A stretch of 64,000 nucleotides of DNA from the IMG/VR virus record IMGVR_UViG_3300030104_002421, positions 1 to 64,000 of that record, one strand, 5' to 3'. Below are positions 17,201 to 24,717 of the stretch, in pieces (position 1 is the first letter of the stretch; each line of letters opens with the position of its first letter). The notes under the pieces were generated by a model, which did not search any database, had not been told where the DNA came from, and worked only from the letters and a program-made list of their open reading frames with translations. This DNA is from a virus. The position numbers and the translations under genes were made by a program.

Positions 17201-17244
17201 CACCAAGAATAACAGATATGAGAGGGATAGCATTGGCAATCTAA
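11224..17244 (+). CDS. Giant baseplate/fibre structural protein with DUF4815-type N-terminus
   Basis: The protein has 2006 residues, the largest gene in the window. The N-terminus (N-V-S-P-Y-Y-D-D-F, then F-H-R-V-L-F-R-P-A-Y-A-V-Q-A-R-E-L-T-Q-L) matches the DUF4815 family of marine T4-like virion proteins. One copy of the G-E-T-L-T-G-A-T-S-G unit and one D-G-A-S-Q-T-D-A-G-D unit are seen near residues 480-540, shared with the gp7-like protein. A coiled region near 1080-1130 contains L-E-Q-R-L-K-N-V-E-Y-Y-T-Q. The C-terminal third holds jelly-roll-like segments, including D-P-L-A-Q-T-F-S-V. Position after gp8 suggests it takes the place of gp9/gp10-type fibre attachment proteins, which is inference. 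Confidence 0.8.
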   Translation: MATNFNVSPYYDDFAENNNFHRVLFRPAYAVQARELTQLQTILQNQVARFGEHVFKDGSMVIPGSVTYNSKYDYVKLASHTTSTAANLVGLTVTGSSSGITATVVNSSEASTTAAATIYVTYTASGTDTTSKTFTEGETLTFTYNSISSSAVVGTSGTSLPTDSNAMGFGSSVNVQEGVYFIDGFFVKNTEQTLILDPYSNTPSYRVGFTVTESFLTPEDDSTLTDNATGSSNINAAGAHRYKIVLTLAKLVTTSTSDSNFVELVRTNTGNIENIIKRTEYGVLEETLARRTADESGDYVIKPFDLDVREHQNDGSNRGIYSIDSESLYNGLSSANSEARLALGLSPGKAYVKGYEIDTTGQKFLTVEKAREFDTIQNNTTRLNVGSFVEVTNIHGSPDIGTVSGETEAFKELQLYKDTNTTRGTNPATENVDVKQIGRAKARYFEYKSGTAGALSTNSTSIYKLGLFNIDMFQHLAVSTSVSYDTGETLTGATSGATGIIEEISANTSADPDAFITEDGDALVLDSTDGASQTDAGDQIILEQSILTTIVVSNVTGTFSAGETVADESSNSGAILSDLSDRKGVTEYEFAETKSIGMTGSPNFTADTVLTVTAANEEDESNITISGTINIVAGVTVVNGNNTKFTSELKIGDNIVFEDDSGTQYSRFVSSITNNTLMEVSAFVPTTTTSASTQRRRTKLQDIADTSLVYKLPEGVIKTLKTTDNAGITDTSHKVRRQFVDTLSSSGVATFSAGANETFDAHSEADYTLSIMTAGTTSGAIGDIVSLSGNNHEGDAIFTLTGSPTGRQVQIDLGANFATAKVKLIATITRSIAGEKTKSLQTGITVTVDSQALAEEKTISLGKADIYALTSVYMAPDFSTAATTSHTEITDRFSLDTGQRDSYYDIGRIVRKDGTQNPTGRLLITFQHFNHGTGDYFSVDSYSGVVDYEDIPSFDSPTKGKIQLRDALDFRPRVSDSSNVIGYGGVDSIGAKDYINAGASTVDVPKPSSDATIDFEFYLSRIDGVFLTKEGLFKQAKGTAAIDPQRPEPIDDAMALYYIKLPPYTFSTSDVTITTLDNRRYTMRDIGKLEQRLKNVEYYTQLSLLEQTAINTQVQDATTGLDRFKNGIIVDSFKGHNIGDTLSAEYKCSVDMNEGELRPEFSADIVKLIEEGSTDTDAERTTAGYKLTGDLVTLPYDHAELAKNPYASKSVNCNPFLVFQYKGDIALTPDLDEWYDTTRKPDVLINDNALFDTMTTLAGGTNSLGTVWNNWQTNWSGNWSQSAGSRNGNVEANATISGSIQTRTRTGITREIAGSNVQRQSFGDRIVDIAFIPFIRTQDVAFSGTRLKPNTKVYPYFDNVLVTSHVTPTSGVKGGNLVTDSVGSVSGTFTIPASSTERFRTGDRVFRLTSSSTNSSTDNDVDTFADATFTARGLQTTMEETIQSTRVPIIRANTVSETDTRRTVDNFSVSAGIVPPENNRDPLAQTFSVQDLEGVFITKVDVFFEEKDSTIPIKVYLTETIQSRPGRRIIPFSEVTVAAADVNTSSTAATATTVTFPSPIYLQGGKEYAIVLKPDSQKYKAWVSRLGDTDVTTSTRRITTQPLFGSLFRSQNASLWTEDQMEDLKITIYKAKFTTGTTGTLTLTNDALPVKTLDNNPIETNATAGSATTFGGNPAIVKINHFAHGMNSSKPSKVTIAGLAGSTDYNGILGSAINGTHDVGNVTEDSYTITISGDAATSTGSVGGSSVTATEDKAFESVMPKIGMQNFPDTTSLHSIKTTSTKSIDGSETPYSTSASYTNIVPNDNFYFTTARAVLSGVNETNHLSSVKSLFYKITLDSTNENVSPVIDMKRTNMYAIHNRIDSPTSSNRTGFVAETDKSGGSVASKYVTKEVTLETPATALDVRMAASVFPTSSIEVFRKVKGADDDREMKDIPYVQITQANTAVSSEGRSQSPYNENFKQDFFDYEFSETGIKEFQSFKIKIVMKGTNPAYPPRITDMRGIALAI

Positions 17245-17462
17245 TGAGTAAAATATTAGTAGAAGGACATAGAACATTAATAAGAGATACAAGTTCTTCA
17301 GCAATAGTAAATACTGATAGAAAAGCATATGATAATTTTATGAACAGAATAAAGGAAGCAAAAAAATCTAATGACGATTTAAGAAGTGCATTAAGAGACA
17401 TAAATAATATTAAGTCAGAAATGCACGAAATTAAAGACTTATTAATGAAATTGGTAAAATAA
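17244..17462 (+). CDS. Small coiled-coil protein (72 aa)
   Basis: ATG 17244 overlaps the upstream stop (TAATG). The product is charged and helical, with heptad spacing from residue 28 on (Y-D-N-F-M-N-R-I-K-E-A-K, then I-K-S-E-M-H-E-I-K-D-L-L-M-K-L). No family is recognised. Sandwiched and coupled between a baseplate giant and a fibre gene, it could be a trimerisation or fibre-assembly factor. Confidence 0.7.
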   Translation: MSKILVEGHRTLIRDTSSSAIVNTDRKAYDNFMNRIKEAKKSNDDLRSALRDINNIKSEMHEIKDLLMKLVK

Positions 17463-17463
17463 T

Positions 17464-19377
17464 ATGGCAGTAAGAAGCGTAGCAGCAACAGATACTTTAG
17501 AAACTTTTAGAACGACCTTTAACACCCAGGCGTCAAGTGATATTGGCGATATGGCAACATTGTCGTCCTCTATTAGTGCAACAAGTATAGTAGGTGCATT
17601 AAATGAGTTAGAAAGTGAAGTTACTGCTTTTGGTGTTAGTACAATTACAGGTGCAACTGATTTAGGTGGTGCGCCGGCAACAGGTGATAGTATAGTTATC
17701 AATGACACATCAGCAAGTGCATTGAGAGAAATGACTATTGCAAACTTATTTACAAGTCCTACAATTACTACACCAATTATTACAGAAATAGATAGTGGTT
17801 CTACAATTACACTAGACGCTACAACTGATATTACATTAGACGCAGGTGGCGGAGATGTATTCTTAAAAGATGATGGTACTACTTTTGGTAGTTTAACAGC
17901 AACTGGTTCTAATTTAATTATTAAATCTGGTACAACAACTGCTATGACTTTTAGTGGTGCAAATGTAACCATTGCAGGAAACTTAACTGTATCTGGTAGT
18001 ACAACTACGGTAGATTCCTCAACTGTTAATATAACTACTGGTTTTGTATTTGAAGGTTCTACTGCTGATAGTTTCGAAACAACTTTAGCGGCAACTGACC
18101 CAACTGCTGATAGAACAATAACTTTACCTGACTTAACTGGTACTGTTTCATTAATCACAGCAACTGAAACACTTACAAATAAAACATTAACAAGTCCAAC
18201 AATCAATAGTCCAACTATTGCAACACCAATATTTACAGGTGCAGGTGATATGCGAGGTAGTTTAGTATTTGAAGGTGCAACAGCAGACAGTTTTGAAACT
18301 ACATTAACAGTAGTAGACCCAACAGCAGATAGAACAATATCACTACCTAACGCAACAGACACATTGGTAGGTAAAGATACTACAGACACATTGACAAACA
18401 AGACTTTAACAAGTCCTGCTATCAATAGTCCTACAATTATTTACGAAGGTTCAACAGCAGATAGTTTTGAAACAACTATAGGTGTTGTAGACCCAACTGC
18501 TGATAGAACAATTAACTTTGCTAATGTAGGTGGTACTTTACAACCATTTACTACTGCTTCAACTACGGCGATTTCAACAACTGTAGATGAAATAAATTTG
18601 ATTGATGGTGGTACTGCAAGAGGTACAGACGCTGTTGCTTCAGGTGATGGTTTATTAGTTAATGATGGCGGCACAATGAAAATGACAAATGTTGATACAG
18701 TATCAACTTACTTTGCAAGTCATAGTGTTGGTGGTGGTAACATAGTTACAACTGGTGCATTAAATAGTGGTTCAATCACTTCAGGTTTTGGTAATATAGA
18801 CAACGGTTCATCTACATTAGATACTGGTGCTATAACAACAACTGGTATTACAAATACTGGTTCAATAGTATTTGAAGGTTCTACAGCAGATAGTTTTGAA
18901 ACAACTTTCTCTGGTGGTAACCCAAGTGCTGATATTACAATTACTTTACCTACACAAGCAGGTACAGTAGTCGTTTCAAATACAACTGATGGTAATGATG
19001 TACAGTTAGATAGTTTAGGACTAAATACTGCTGCTTCAGGTACTGCTGGTGAGTTAAGAGCGACAAATGATATTACTGCCTTCTATAGTTCAGATATTTC
19101 TTTGAAAGAAAACATTATAGAAATACCAAGTGCATTAGATATGGTAGATAAAATCAGAGGTGTATTCTTTGATTGGAAAGATGACTATATAGATAGTAAA
19201 GGTGGTGAAGACGGATACTTTATGAGAAAGAAAGATGTAGGTCTTATTGCTCAGGAAGTAGAAGCAGTTTTACCAGAGGTTGTAGGTACTAGAAAAGATG
19301 GTATCAAGGCAATTAAATATGATAGACTTGTTCCTTTATTGTTACAGGCTATCAAAGAATTAAAAGAAAAAATATAA
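17464..19377 (+). CDS. Tail fibre protein with S74 intramolecular chaperone domain (A)
   Basis: The protein has 637 residues. The N-terminal part (to about 100) would attach to the baseplate. Residues about 110-510 consist of the shared fibre modules: the beta-helix-like I-T-L-D-A-T-T-D-I-T-L-D-A-G-G unit and four copies of the F-E-G-S-T-A-D-S-F-E-T / D-P-T-A-D-R-T unit. The last about 100 residues form a Peptidase_S74 (intramolecular chaperone) domain: S-S-D-I-S-L-K-E-N-I, then G-V-F-F-D-W-K, V-G-L-I-A-Q-E-V-E and K-Y-D-R-L-V-P-L-L. In this family the domain folds the trimer and cuts itself off; the Ser and Lys of S-L-K-E-N are the catalytic pair. Near twin of the C-terminus at 24718-27888. 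Confidence 0.88.
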   Translation: MAVRSVAATDTLETFRTTFNTQASSDIGDMATLSSSISATSIVGALNELESEVTAFGVSTITGATDLGGAPATGDSIVINDTSASALREMTIANLFTSPTITTPIITEIDSGSTITLDATTDITLDAGGGDVFLKDDGTTFGSLTATGSNLIIKSGTTTAMTFSGANVTIAGNLTVSGSTTTVDSSTVNITTGFVFEGSTADSFETTLAATDPTADRTITLPDLTGTVSLITATETLTNKTLTSPTINSPTIATPIFTGAGDMRGSLVFEGATADSFETTLTVVDPTADRTISLPNATDTLVGKDTTDTLTNKTLTSPAINSPTIIYEGSTADSFETTIGVVDPTADRTINFANVGGTLQPFTTASTTAISTTVDEINLIDGGTARGTDAVASGDGLLVNDGGTMKMTNVDTVSTYFASHSVGGGNIVTTGALNSGSITSGFGNIDNGSSTLDTGAITTTGITNTGSIVFEGSTADSFETTFSGGNPSADITITLPTQAGTVVVSNTTDGNDVQLDSLGLNTAASGTAGELRATNDITAFYSSDISLKENIIEIPSALDMVDKIRGVFFDWKDDYIDSKGGEDGYFMRKKDVGLIAQEVEAVLPEVVGTRKDGIKAIKYDRLVPLLLQAIKELKEKI

Positions 19378-19394
19378 TTATTAAGGAGTAAATT

Positions 19395-19649
19395 ATGGCT
19401 GAAAAAGCAAAAGTAGAAGAAGTGAAAAACATTGATTTAGATATGGAAAAATTAACCTTAAAAGGTAAGGTCCACGCTGAACAATACAATGCTATGAAAG
19501 TGGCAAAATTAAATCATCAAGTAGAAATTGAAAAGATTGATGTATTGATGAATTATTACACAGGCACAATTCAAGCAGAAGCAAAAAAGTGGGCGGCAGA
19601 AAATCCAGAAACATCAAAAGATACTAAAGATACTAAAGAAGATAAGTAA
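19395..19649 (+). CDS. Small helical protein (84 aa)
   Basis: The start follows a good A-A-G-G-A-G site. The product is Lys/Glu-rich and helical (M-A-E-K-A-K-V-E-E-V-K-N, then K-L-N-H-Q-V-E-I-E-K-I-D-V-L). The end is a low-complexity S-K-D-T-K-D-T-K-E-D-K tail. No family is recognised. It lies between two structural genes and could be a small fibre-assembly or virion protein. Confidence 0.65.
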   Translation: MAEKAKVEEVKNIDLDMEKLTLKGKVHAEQYNAMKVAKLNHQVEIEKIDVLMNYYTGTIQAEAKKWAAENPETSKDTKDTKEDK

Positions 19650-19657
19650 ACTTTCCT

Positions 19658-19665
19658 TATAAATA
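19658..19665 (+). promoter_or_regulatory. Late promoter (TATAAATA)
   Basis: Perfect late box 19 bp before the ATG at 19685. A T-A-G-G-A-G-A ribosome site lies between them. Confidence 0.75.
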
Positions 19666-19684
19666 GTGTAATAGGAGAGATTAC

Positions 19685-20023
19685 ATGGCAGCGATAGCGA
19701 ATTTACTTATTGACCAAGGTGCAAGTTTTTCAAGTACAGTAACGGTTTATAATTCAGACGATACAGTTTTTGATTTAACTGATTATACAGGAGCAGCACA
19801 GGTCCGTAAATCTTATTCATCAAGTTCAGCTTCAGCGACATTTACAATTTCGTTCAGTTCAGACAGGACTCTAGGTCAGATAACACTTTCACTAACACCA
19901 ACACAAACGGCGGAGTTAGAAGAAGGTCGTTATGTATATGATATAGAGGTAACTTCGTCAGATAGCACGGTAACAAGAGTATTACAAGGTACAGTAACGG
20001 TGAGTCCAAATGCGACAAGATAA
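19685..20023 (+). CDS. Small beta-sandwich structural protein (112 aa)
   Basis: The sequence is that of an immunoglobulin-like or baseplate-protein-N-terminal-like sandwich: L-L-I-D-Q-G-A-S-F-S-S-T-V-T-V-Y, then Y-T-G-A-A-Q-V-R-K-S-Y and a final E-E-G-R-Y-V-Y-D-I-E-V segment. Proteins of this type (BppU N-terminus-like) occur next to fibre genes in marine phages and probably decorate or connect fibres. It follows its own late promoter. No catalytic motif is seen. Confidence 0.7.
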   Translation: MAAIANLLIDQGASFSSTVTVYNSDDTVFDLTDYTGAAQVRKSYSSSSASATFTISFSSDRTLGQITLSLTPTQTAELEEGRYVYDIEVTSSDSTVTRVLQGTVTVSPNATR

Positions 20024-20050
20024 TATATTATGGTATAAACTAGGGGAATT

Positions 20051-22642
20051 ATGCCAATTAAAGCAAAAATAACATCAACTAATAGTGCAGGTCCTCAAAA
20101 AGTATCAGTAACCTTACCAGCTGCAAGTGGTTCTATAACAAGCGTATCATCTCTTAGCGCTTTAGATGATGTTACAATTAATATTACTACTGCTGGTTCA
20201 ATATTACAAAGAAATGCTGATGGTGGTAATTTTGTAGGTCAAGTACCACAAACTGACTTTACAACCGCAAGTGCAACAAGTATTCATGGTGGTAGTGCAA
20301 TAGAAACAGCAATACAATCTGGTACATATACATTAACAAATAAAACTTTATCTACAGCAACATTAACTGGTATCATAACAGCAACAAGTGCTGTCTTTGC
20401 AGGTGCTAGTCCACTTGTATTTGAAGGTTCTACATCAGATAGTTTTGAAACAACTTTAGCAATTACAGACCCTACAGCAGATAGAACAATAACAATTCCA
20501 AATGCAACTGGTACAATTATTACTCATGGAATGTTTAGTGGTGACGCTACTGTAGCAACAAGTGGTGCAGTAACATTAGCAACTGTTAATTCAGATACAT
20601 CAGCAGTAGGTAGTTCTACGGCAATACCAGTAATTACTGCCAATGCAAAAGGACTTGTTACTTCAATTTCAACGGCAAGTATTACAACCACATTAACTGT
20701 AGGTGCAGATAGTGGGTCAAACGATACAGTATCGTTAGCAAGTGATACATTAAACTTTGAAGGTGGTTCAAATATCACCACAACAGTTTCAGATAACAAT
20801 ATCTCCATAGCGATGGATGCTACACCTGTTTTAACAGGTTTAACTTTTGAAGGTAGCACAGCAGACAGTTTTGAAACTACATTAACAGTAGTAGACCCAA
20901 CAGCAGATAGAACAATAACATTTCCAAATGAAACTGGTACTGTAGCTCTTTTAACCGCAGAACAAACTTTAACAAACAAGACATTAACAACACCTACTAT
21001 TAACAAAATTTTAGGTACTAATATGACCTTGGATGCTTCTGGTGATATTTCATTAGACGCTGCTGGTAATGATATAAAATTAAAAGACGCTGGTACTGTC
21101 TTTGGACAATTTAGTAATAGTAGTGGTGAGTTAGTAATTAAATCAAGTTCAAGTGCTACATCAGCATTAACATTTAGTGGTGCAAATGTAACAGCTGAAG
21201 GTAACTTAACAGTAGATGGAAACTTAACTGTATCTGGTACAACTACTACTGTGGATTCAACCACTATCAACATTCAAAACGCCTTTGTTTTTGAAAGTGC
21301 AACTGACGATAGTTTTGAAACAACTCTTACAACTGTTGACGCTACAGCAGATAGAACAATATCATTACCAAATGCAACTGGTACAATTGTTTTAAAAGAT
21401 ACAACAGACACATTAACGAACAAGACATTAACGACACCTACTATTGAAGAAATAGATAGTGGTGGTGATATCACATTAGATAGTGCTGGTGATATTATAC
21501 TTGACGCTGGTGGCACAGATATTATTCTAAAAGATGATGGCACAGAATTTGGACGATTAAAAAACAATAGTGGTGAATTAAGACTACAATCAGGTAGTAG
21601 TTCTACAACGGCAATCTCAATGTCAGGTGCCAATGTTACTATTGCAGGTAATTTAACTGTTACAGGTAATTCAACAGGTGAGGGTAATATTACAATTGGT
21701 GACGCTGCCGGTGATACAGTAACTTTTGGTGGTACAATTCAAGGTAGTTTAGTCTTTGAAGGTTCTACAGCAGACAGTTTTGAAACAACATTAACACCAG
21801 GTAATCCTAGTGCTGATATTACTTTATCATTACCTAGTTCTGGTAGTGATACATTGGTAGGTAAAGCAACAACTGATACATTTACAAACAAGTCAATTGA
21901 TTTAGAAACTAATACAATAACAGGTAGTATTTCAGAATTTAATACTGCTTTACAAGGTGATAGTTTTGCTACATTAGCAGGAAGTGAAACACTTACAAAT
22001 AAAACATTAACAAGTCCAACTCTTAATAGTCCTACAATCAATAGTCCAACTATTGTATTTGAAGGTAGTACAGCAGACAGTTTTGAAACAACTTTAGCAG
22101 TTACGGATCCTACAGCAGATAGAACAATTACATTCCAAAATGGTTCTGGTACTGTTGCGTTCTTAACGGATGTTACAGGTTCTTCCGTTGCAGGTTCATT
22201 TTCAACTCTTACATCAACTGGTAATACTACCCTTGGAGACGCAACATCAGATACGGTAACATTTAATGCAAGAATAGCGTCTCACTTTGTACCTGCCGCT
22301 AATACAACATATGATTTAGGTACATCTTCTTTAAGATGGAATGATTTATATTTAGATGGTAGTACGATTAACCTTGGTGGTGCAAGTATATCATCAGATG
22401 GTACAGTAATTACTTTACCATCAGATAGTAAGATAGGGACTGATAAAATACCAACGGCGGACTCCGCTACTGGGATTGTTACAAGAACAGTTCCACTATT
22501 CACAAAGGCAGGTGGATTAAGTTCAGCAGCCTTACAATTAAAAATGAAAGCTTCAGGTCCAACTGATATAGTATTTACGGCATTTACCAAATCAGATGGT
22601 AATAGTATTACAACACAAGAAAGGGCATTTTTCTCATTTTAA
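20051..22642 (+). CDS. Repeat-built tail fibre protein (863 aa)
   Basis: The ATG follows G-G-G-G-A-A. Five copies of the F-E-G-S-T-A-D-S-F-E-T / D-P-T-A-D-R-T-I-T unit occur (near residues 125, 275, 415, 560 and 665), alternating with the I-T-L-D-S-A-G-D-I / I-K-S-G-S-S units and T-L-T-N-K-T-L-T-T-P-T linkers. The end (last about 100 residues) has Y-D-L-G-T-S-S-L-R-W-N-D-L-Y-L and no S74 domain. Its N-terminus differs from the other fibres. Together with its neighbours it forms a paralogous set; which of them contacts the host is not decidable from sequence. Confidence 0.85.
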   Translation: MPIKAKITSTNSAGPQKVSVTLPAASGSITSVSSLSALDDVTINITTAGSILQRNADGGNFVGQVPQTDFTTASATSIHGGSAIETAIQSGTYTLTNKTLSTATLTGIITATSAVFAGASPLVFEGSTSDSFETTLAITDPTADRTITIPNATGTIITHGMFSGDATVATSGAVTLATVNSDTSAVGSSTAIPVITANAKGLVTSISTASITTTLTVGADSGSNDTVSLASDTLNFEGGSNITTTVSDNNISIAMDATPVLTGLTFEGSTADSFETTLTVVDPTADRTITFPNETGTVALLTAEQTLTNKTLTTPTINKILGTNMTLDASGDISLDAAGNDIKLKDAGTVFGQFSNSSGELVIKSSSSATSALTFSGANVTAEGNLTVDGNLTVSGTTTTVDSTTINIQNAFVFESATDDSFETTLTTVDATADRTISLPNATGTIVLKDTTDTLTNKTLTTPTIEEIDSGGDITLDSAGDIILDAGGTDIILKDDGTEFGRLKNNSGELRLQSGSSSTTAISMSGANVTIAGNLTVTGNSTGEGNITIGDAAGDTVTFGGTIQGSLVFEGSTADSFETTLTPGNPSADITLSLPSSGSDTLVGKATTDTFTNKSIDLETNTITGSISEFNTALQGDSFATLAGSETLTNKTLTSPTLNSPTINSPTIVFEGSTADSFETTLAVTDPTADRTITFQNGSGTVAFLTDVTGSSVAGSFSTLTSTGNTTLGDATSDTVTFNARIASHFVPAANTTYDLGTSSLRWNDLYLDGSTINLGGASISSDGTVITLPSDSKIGTDKIPTADSATGIVTRTVPLFTKAGGLSSAALQLKMKASGPTDIVFTAFTKSDGNSITTQERAFFSF

Positions 22643-22653
22643 GAGTAAAAAAG

Positions 22654-22661
22654 GATAAATA
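22654..22661 (+). promoter_or_regulatory. Late-type promoter (GATAAATA) abutting a fibre gene
   Basis: One-mismatch late box with five bases (GTCAT) before ATG 22667. The segment AAATAGTCATATGGCA is identical to that at the gp13 start (32791-32806), which supports a real, conserved promoter-start unit. It predicts a leaderless mRNA. Confidence 0.6.
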
Positions 22662-22666
22662 GTCAT

Positions 22667-24661
22667 ATGGCAGATAAAGTACCAATAAGGACGGTCTTCG
22701 ACAGTAGCGGAAATGCTACTGGATTAGCAGAGTATCAATCAGGCGAAAGTGTAGGTTTTATACACGGTGGTACTGGTTTAACCGCTATAGGAACATCAGG
22801 ACAGATATTAAGAGTAAATAGTAGTGCAAACGCATTAGAATACACATCTACTATACTTACACCAGACGGAACAATAACTTTAGACAGTTCTGGTGATATT
22901 AATTTAGACGCTGGTGGTGCAGATATCATTCTTAAAGATGACGGTACAGAATTTGGTAGATTTACTAACTCATCTGGTCAACTAGTCATAAAATCATCTT
23001 CATCAAGTACAACGGCAATCACAATGAGTGGTGCCAATGTTACTGTAGCAGGTAATTTAACTGTTACTGGTAATACTGAAGGAGACGCTAACATAACTTT
23101 AGGTGACGCCGCTACTGATACTGTTTCTTTTGGTGGTACAATCACAGGCAATCTAGTATTTGAAGGAAGTTCAAGTGATAGTTTTGAAACAACTTTAGCA
23201 CCAGGCAATCCTAGTGCTGATATTACTTTAACATTACCAGCAACTGCTTCAGATACAATAGCAGGTATTGCCTCAACACAAACTTTATCTAACAAAACAT
23301 TAACAACACCAATCATAACAGAAATTGATTCCGGTTCTACAATTACATTAGACGCTACGACTGACATTGTGTTAGACGCTGGTGGTGCTGATGTTATATT
23401 GAAAGATGACGGTACTACTTACGGTAGTTTATCACAAACAGGTGGCGAATTAGTAATTAAATCAGGTTCATCACCTACAACAGCAATCACAATGGCGGGT
23501 GCAAATGTTACCATTGCAGGTAACTTAACTGTATCTGGTACAACTACAACTGTGGATTCATCTACAGTTAATATTACAACAGGTTTTATCTTCGAAGGTT
23601 CTACAGACGATAGTTTTGAAACAACATTAACGGCGTCAGACCCAAGTGCTGATAGAACATTAACTTTACCAGATGTAACTGGTACTGTAATTTCAACAGG
23701 TAATTTAACAGAAATTACTGCCTTAGGAACATTAACTGGTGCAACACCATTAGTATTTGAAGGTTCTACGGCAGACGCACACGAAACAACTATTGCAGTA
23801 GGTAATCCAGGTAGTGATATTACTTTAACATTACCTAGTTCAGCAAGTGATACAATTGTTGGTCGTGCAACAACAGACACATTAACAAATAAAACATTAA
23901 CAAGTCCAACAGTTTCAGGTTTAACTTTATCTGATAGTTCAATTGTATATGAAGGTTCAACTGCTAACTCACACGAAACAACTTTAACAGTTACAGACCC
24001 AACAGCAGATAGAACAATTACATTACCAAATGCAACAGGTACTTTAATAACTCACGGTATGTTTAGTGGTGACGCTACTGTAGCAACAAATGGTGCAGTA
24101 ACATTAGCGACAGTAAATAGTGATACATCAGCGGTTGGTAGTACAACTGTTATACCAGTAATTACTGCTAACGCAAAAGGACTTGTAACCTCTGTAGGTA
24201 CTGCCTCTATATCAACTGTATTAACAGTAGGTGCAGATAGTGGTTCTAACGATAGTGTAACAGTAGGTACAGACACATTAGATTTTTCAGGTGGTACAAA
24301 TATCACCACAACAGTTTCAAATAATGATATATCTATAGCTTTGGATGCAAGTCCAACAGTTACTAGTTTAATATTTGAAGGAAGTACAGCAGACAGTTTT
24401 GAGACCACATTAGCGGTCACAGACCCAACTGCTGATAGAACATTTACTTTTCCTAATAGGTCAGGAACAGTAGCAATAACATCAGACACATCCTTTCCAC
24501 AATCAACTCTGGTACAACACCCGGCGGCAACAGGAAACCATGACGCAGGAGCAGTAACAGCTTCAACTACAGACGCCTTTGGCGCAATAACAGGAGATTT
24601 ATTTGATTACATGGAACCTCGTGGTTCTACTGATACAGTAGATTTAGGAAGTGTTGCATAA
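22667..24661 (+). CDS. Repeat-built tail fibre protein (664 aa)
   Basis: The N-terminus carries V-P-I-R-T-V-F-D-S-S-G-N-A-T-G-L-A-E-Y-Q-S-G-E, a widespread start of marine phage fibres. Five copies of the fibre unit follow, two of them with H-E-T instead of F-E-T. One long stretch (S-G-D-A-T-V-A-T-N-G-A-V-T-L-A-T-V-N-S-D and onward) is nearly the same as in the 863-residue fibre. The C-terminus (D-L-F-D-Y-M-E-P-R-G-S-T-D-T-V-D-L-G) is short and lacks a chaperone domain. Probable distal or side fibre; part of the same paralogous set. Confidence 0.85.
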   Translation: MADKVPIRTVFDSSGNATGLAEYQSGESVGFIHGGTGLTAIGTSGQILRVNSSANALEYTSTILTPDGTITLDSSGDINLDAGGADIILKDDGTEFGRFTNSSGQLVIKSSSSSTTAITMSGANVTVAGNLTVTGNTEGDANITLGDAATDTVSFGGTITGNLVFEGSSSDSFETTLAPGNPSADITLTLPATASDTIAGIASTQTLSNKTLTTPIITEIDSGSTITLDATTDIVLDAGGADVILKDDGTTYGSLSQTGGELVIKSGSSPTTAITMAGANVTIAGNLTVSGTTTTVDSSTVNITTGFIFEGSTDDSFETTLTASDPSADRTLTLPDVTGTVISTGNLTEITALGTLTGATPLVFEGSTADAHETTIAVGNPGSDITLTLPSSASDTIVGRATTDTLTNKTLTSPTVSGLTLSDSSIVYEGSTANSHETTLTVTDPTADRTITLPNATGTLITHGMFSGDATVATNGAVTLATVNSDTSAVGSTTVIPVITANAKGLVTSVGTASISTVLTVGADSGSNDSVTVGTDTLDFSGGTNITTTVSNNDISIALDASPTVTSLIFEGSTADSFETTLAVTDPTADRTFTFPNRSGTVAITSDTSFPQSTLVQHPAATGNHDAGAVTASTTDAFGAITGDLFDYMEPRGSTDTVDLGSVA

Positions 24662-24677
24662 TATAATGAATAACTTT

Positions 24678-24694
24678 GATAAATAGTATAAATA
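24678..24694 (+). promoter_or_regulatory. Two overlapping late boxes (GATAAATA and TATAAATA)
   Basis: GATAAATA at 24678-24685 and a perfect TATAAATA at 24687-24694 lie 9 bp apart. They precede ATG 24718, with A-G-G-A-G between. The second is the more likely promoter of the 1056-residue fibre. Confidence 0.65.
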
Positions 24695-24717
24695 ATAGAA
24701 GATAACAGGAGATATCA

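Noticed and set aside
17442-18425. Long minus-strand open frame (327 codons) opposite the S74 fibre gene
   Set aside because: It arises from the Thr/Ser/Val-rich repetitive fibre codons read in reverse. Its product is Val/Ser/Pro-rich and low in complexity, with no ribosome site. Similar shadows occur at 20524-21273, 25764-26264 and 26289-27128.
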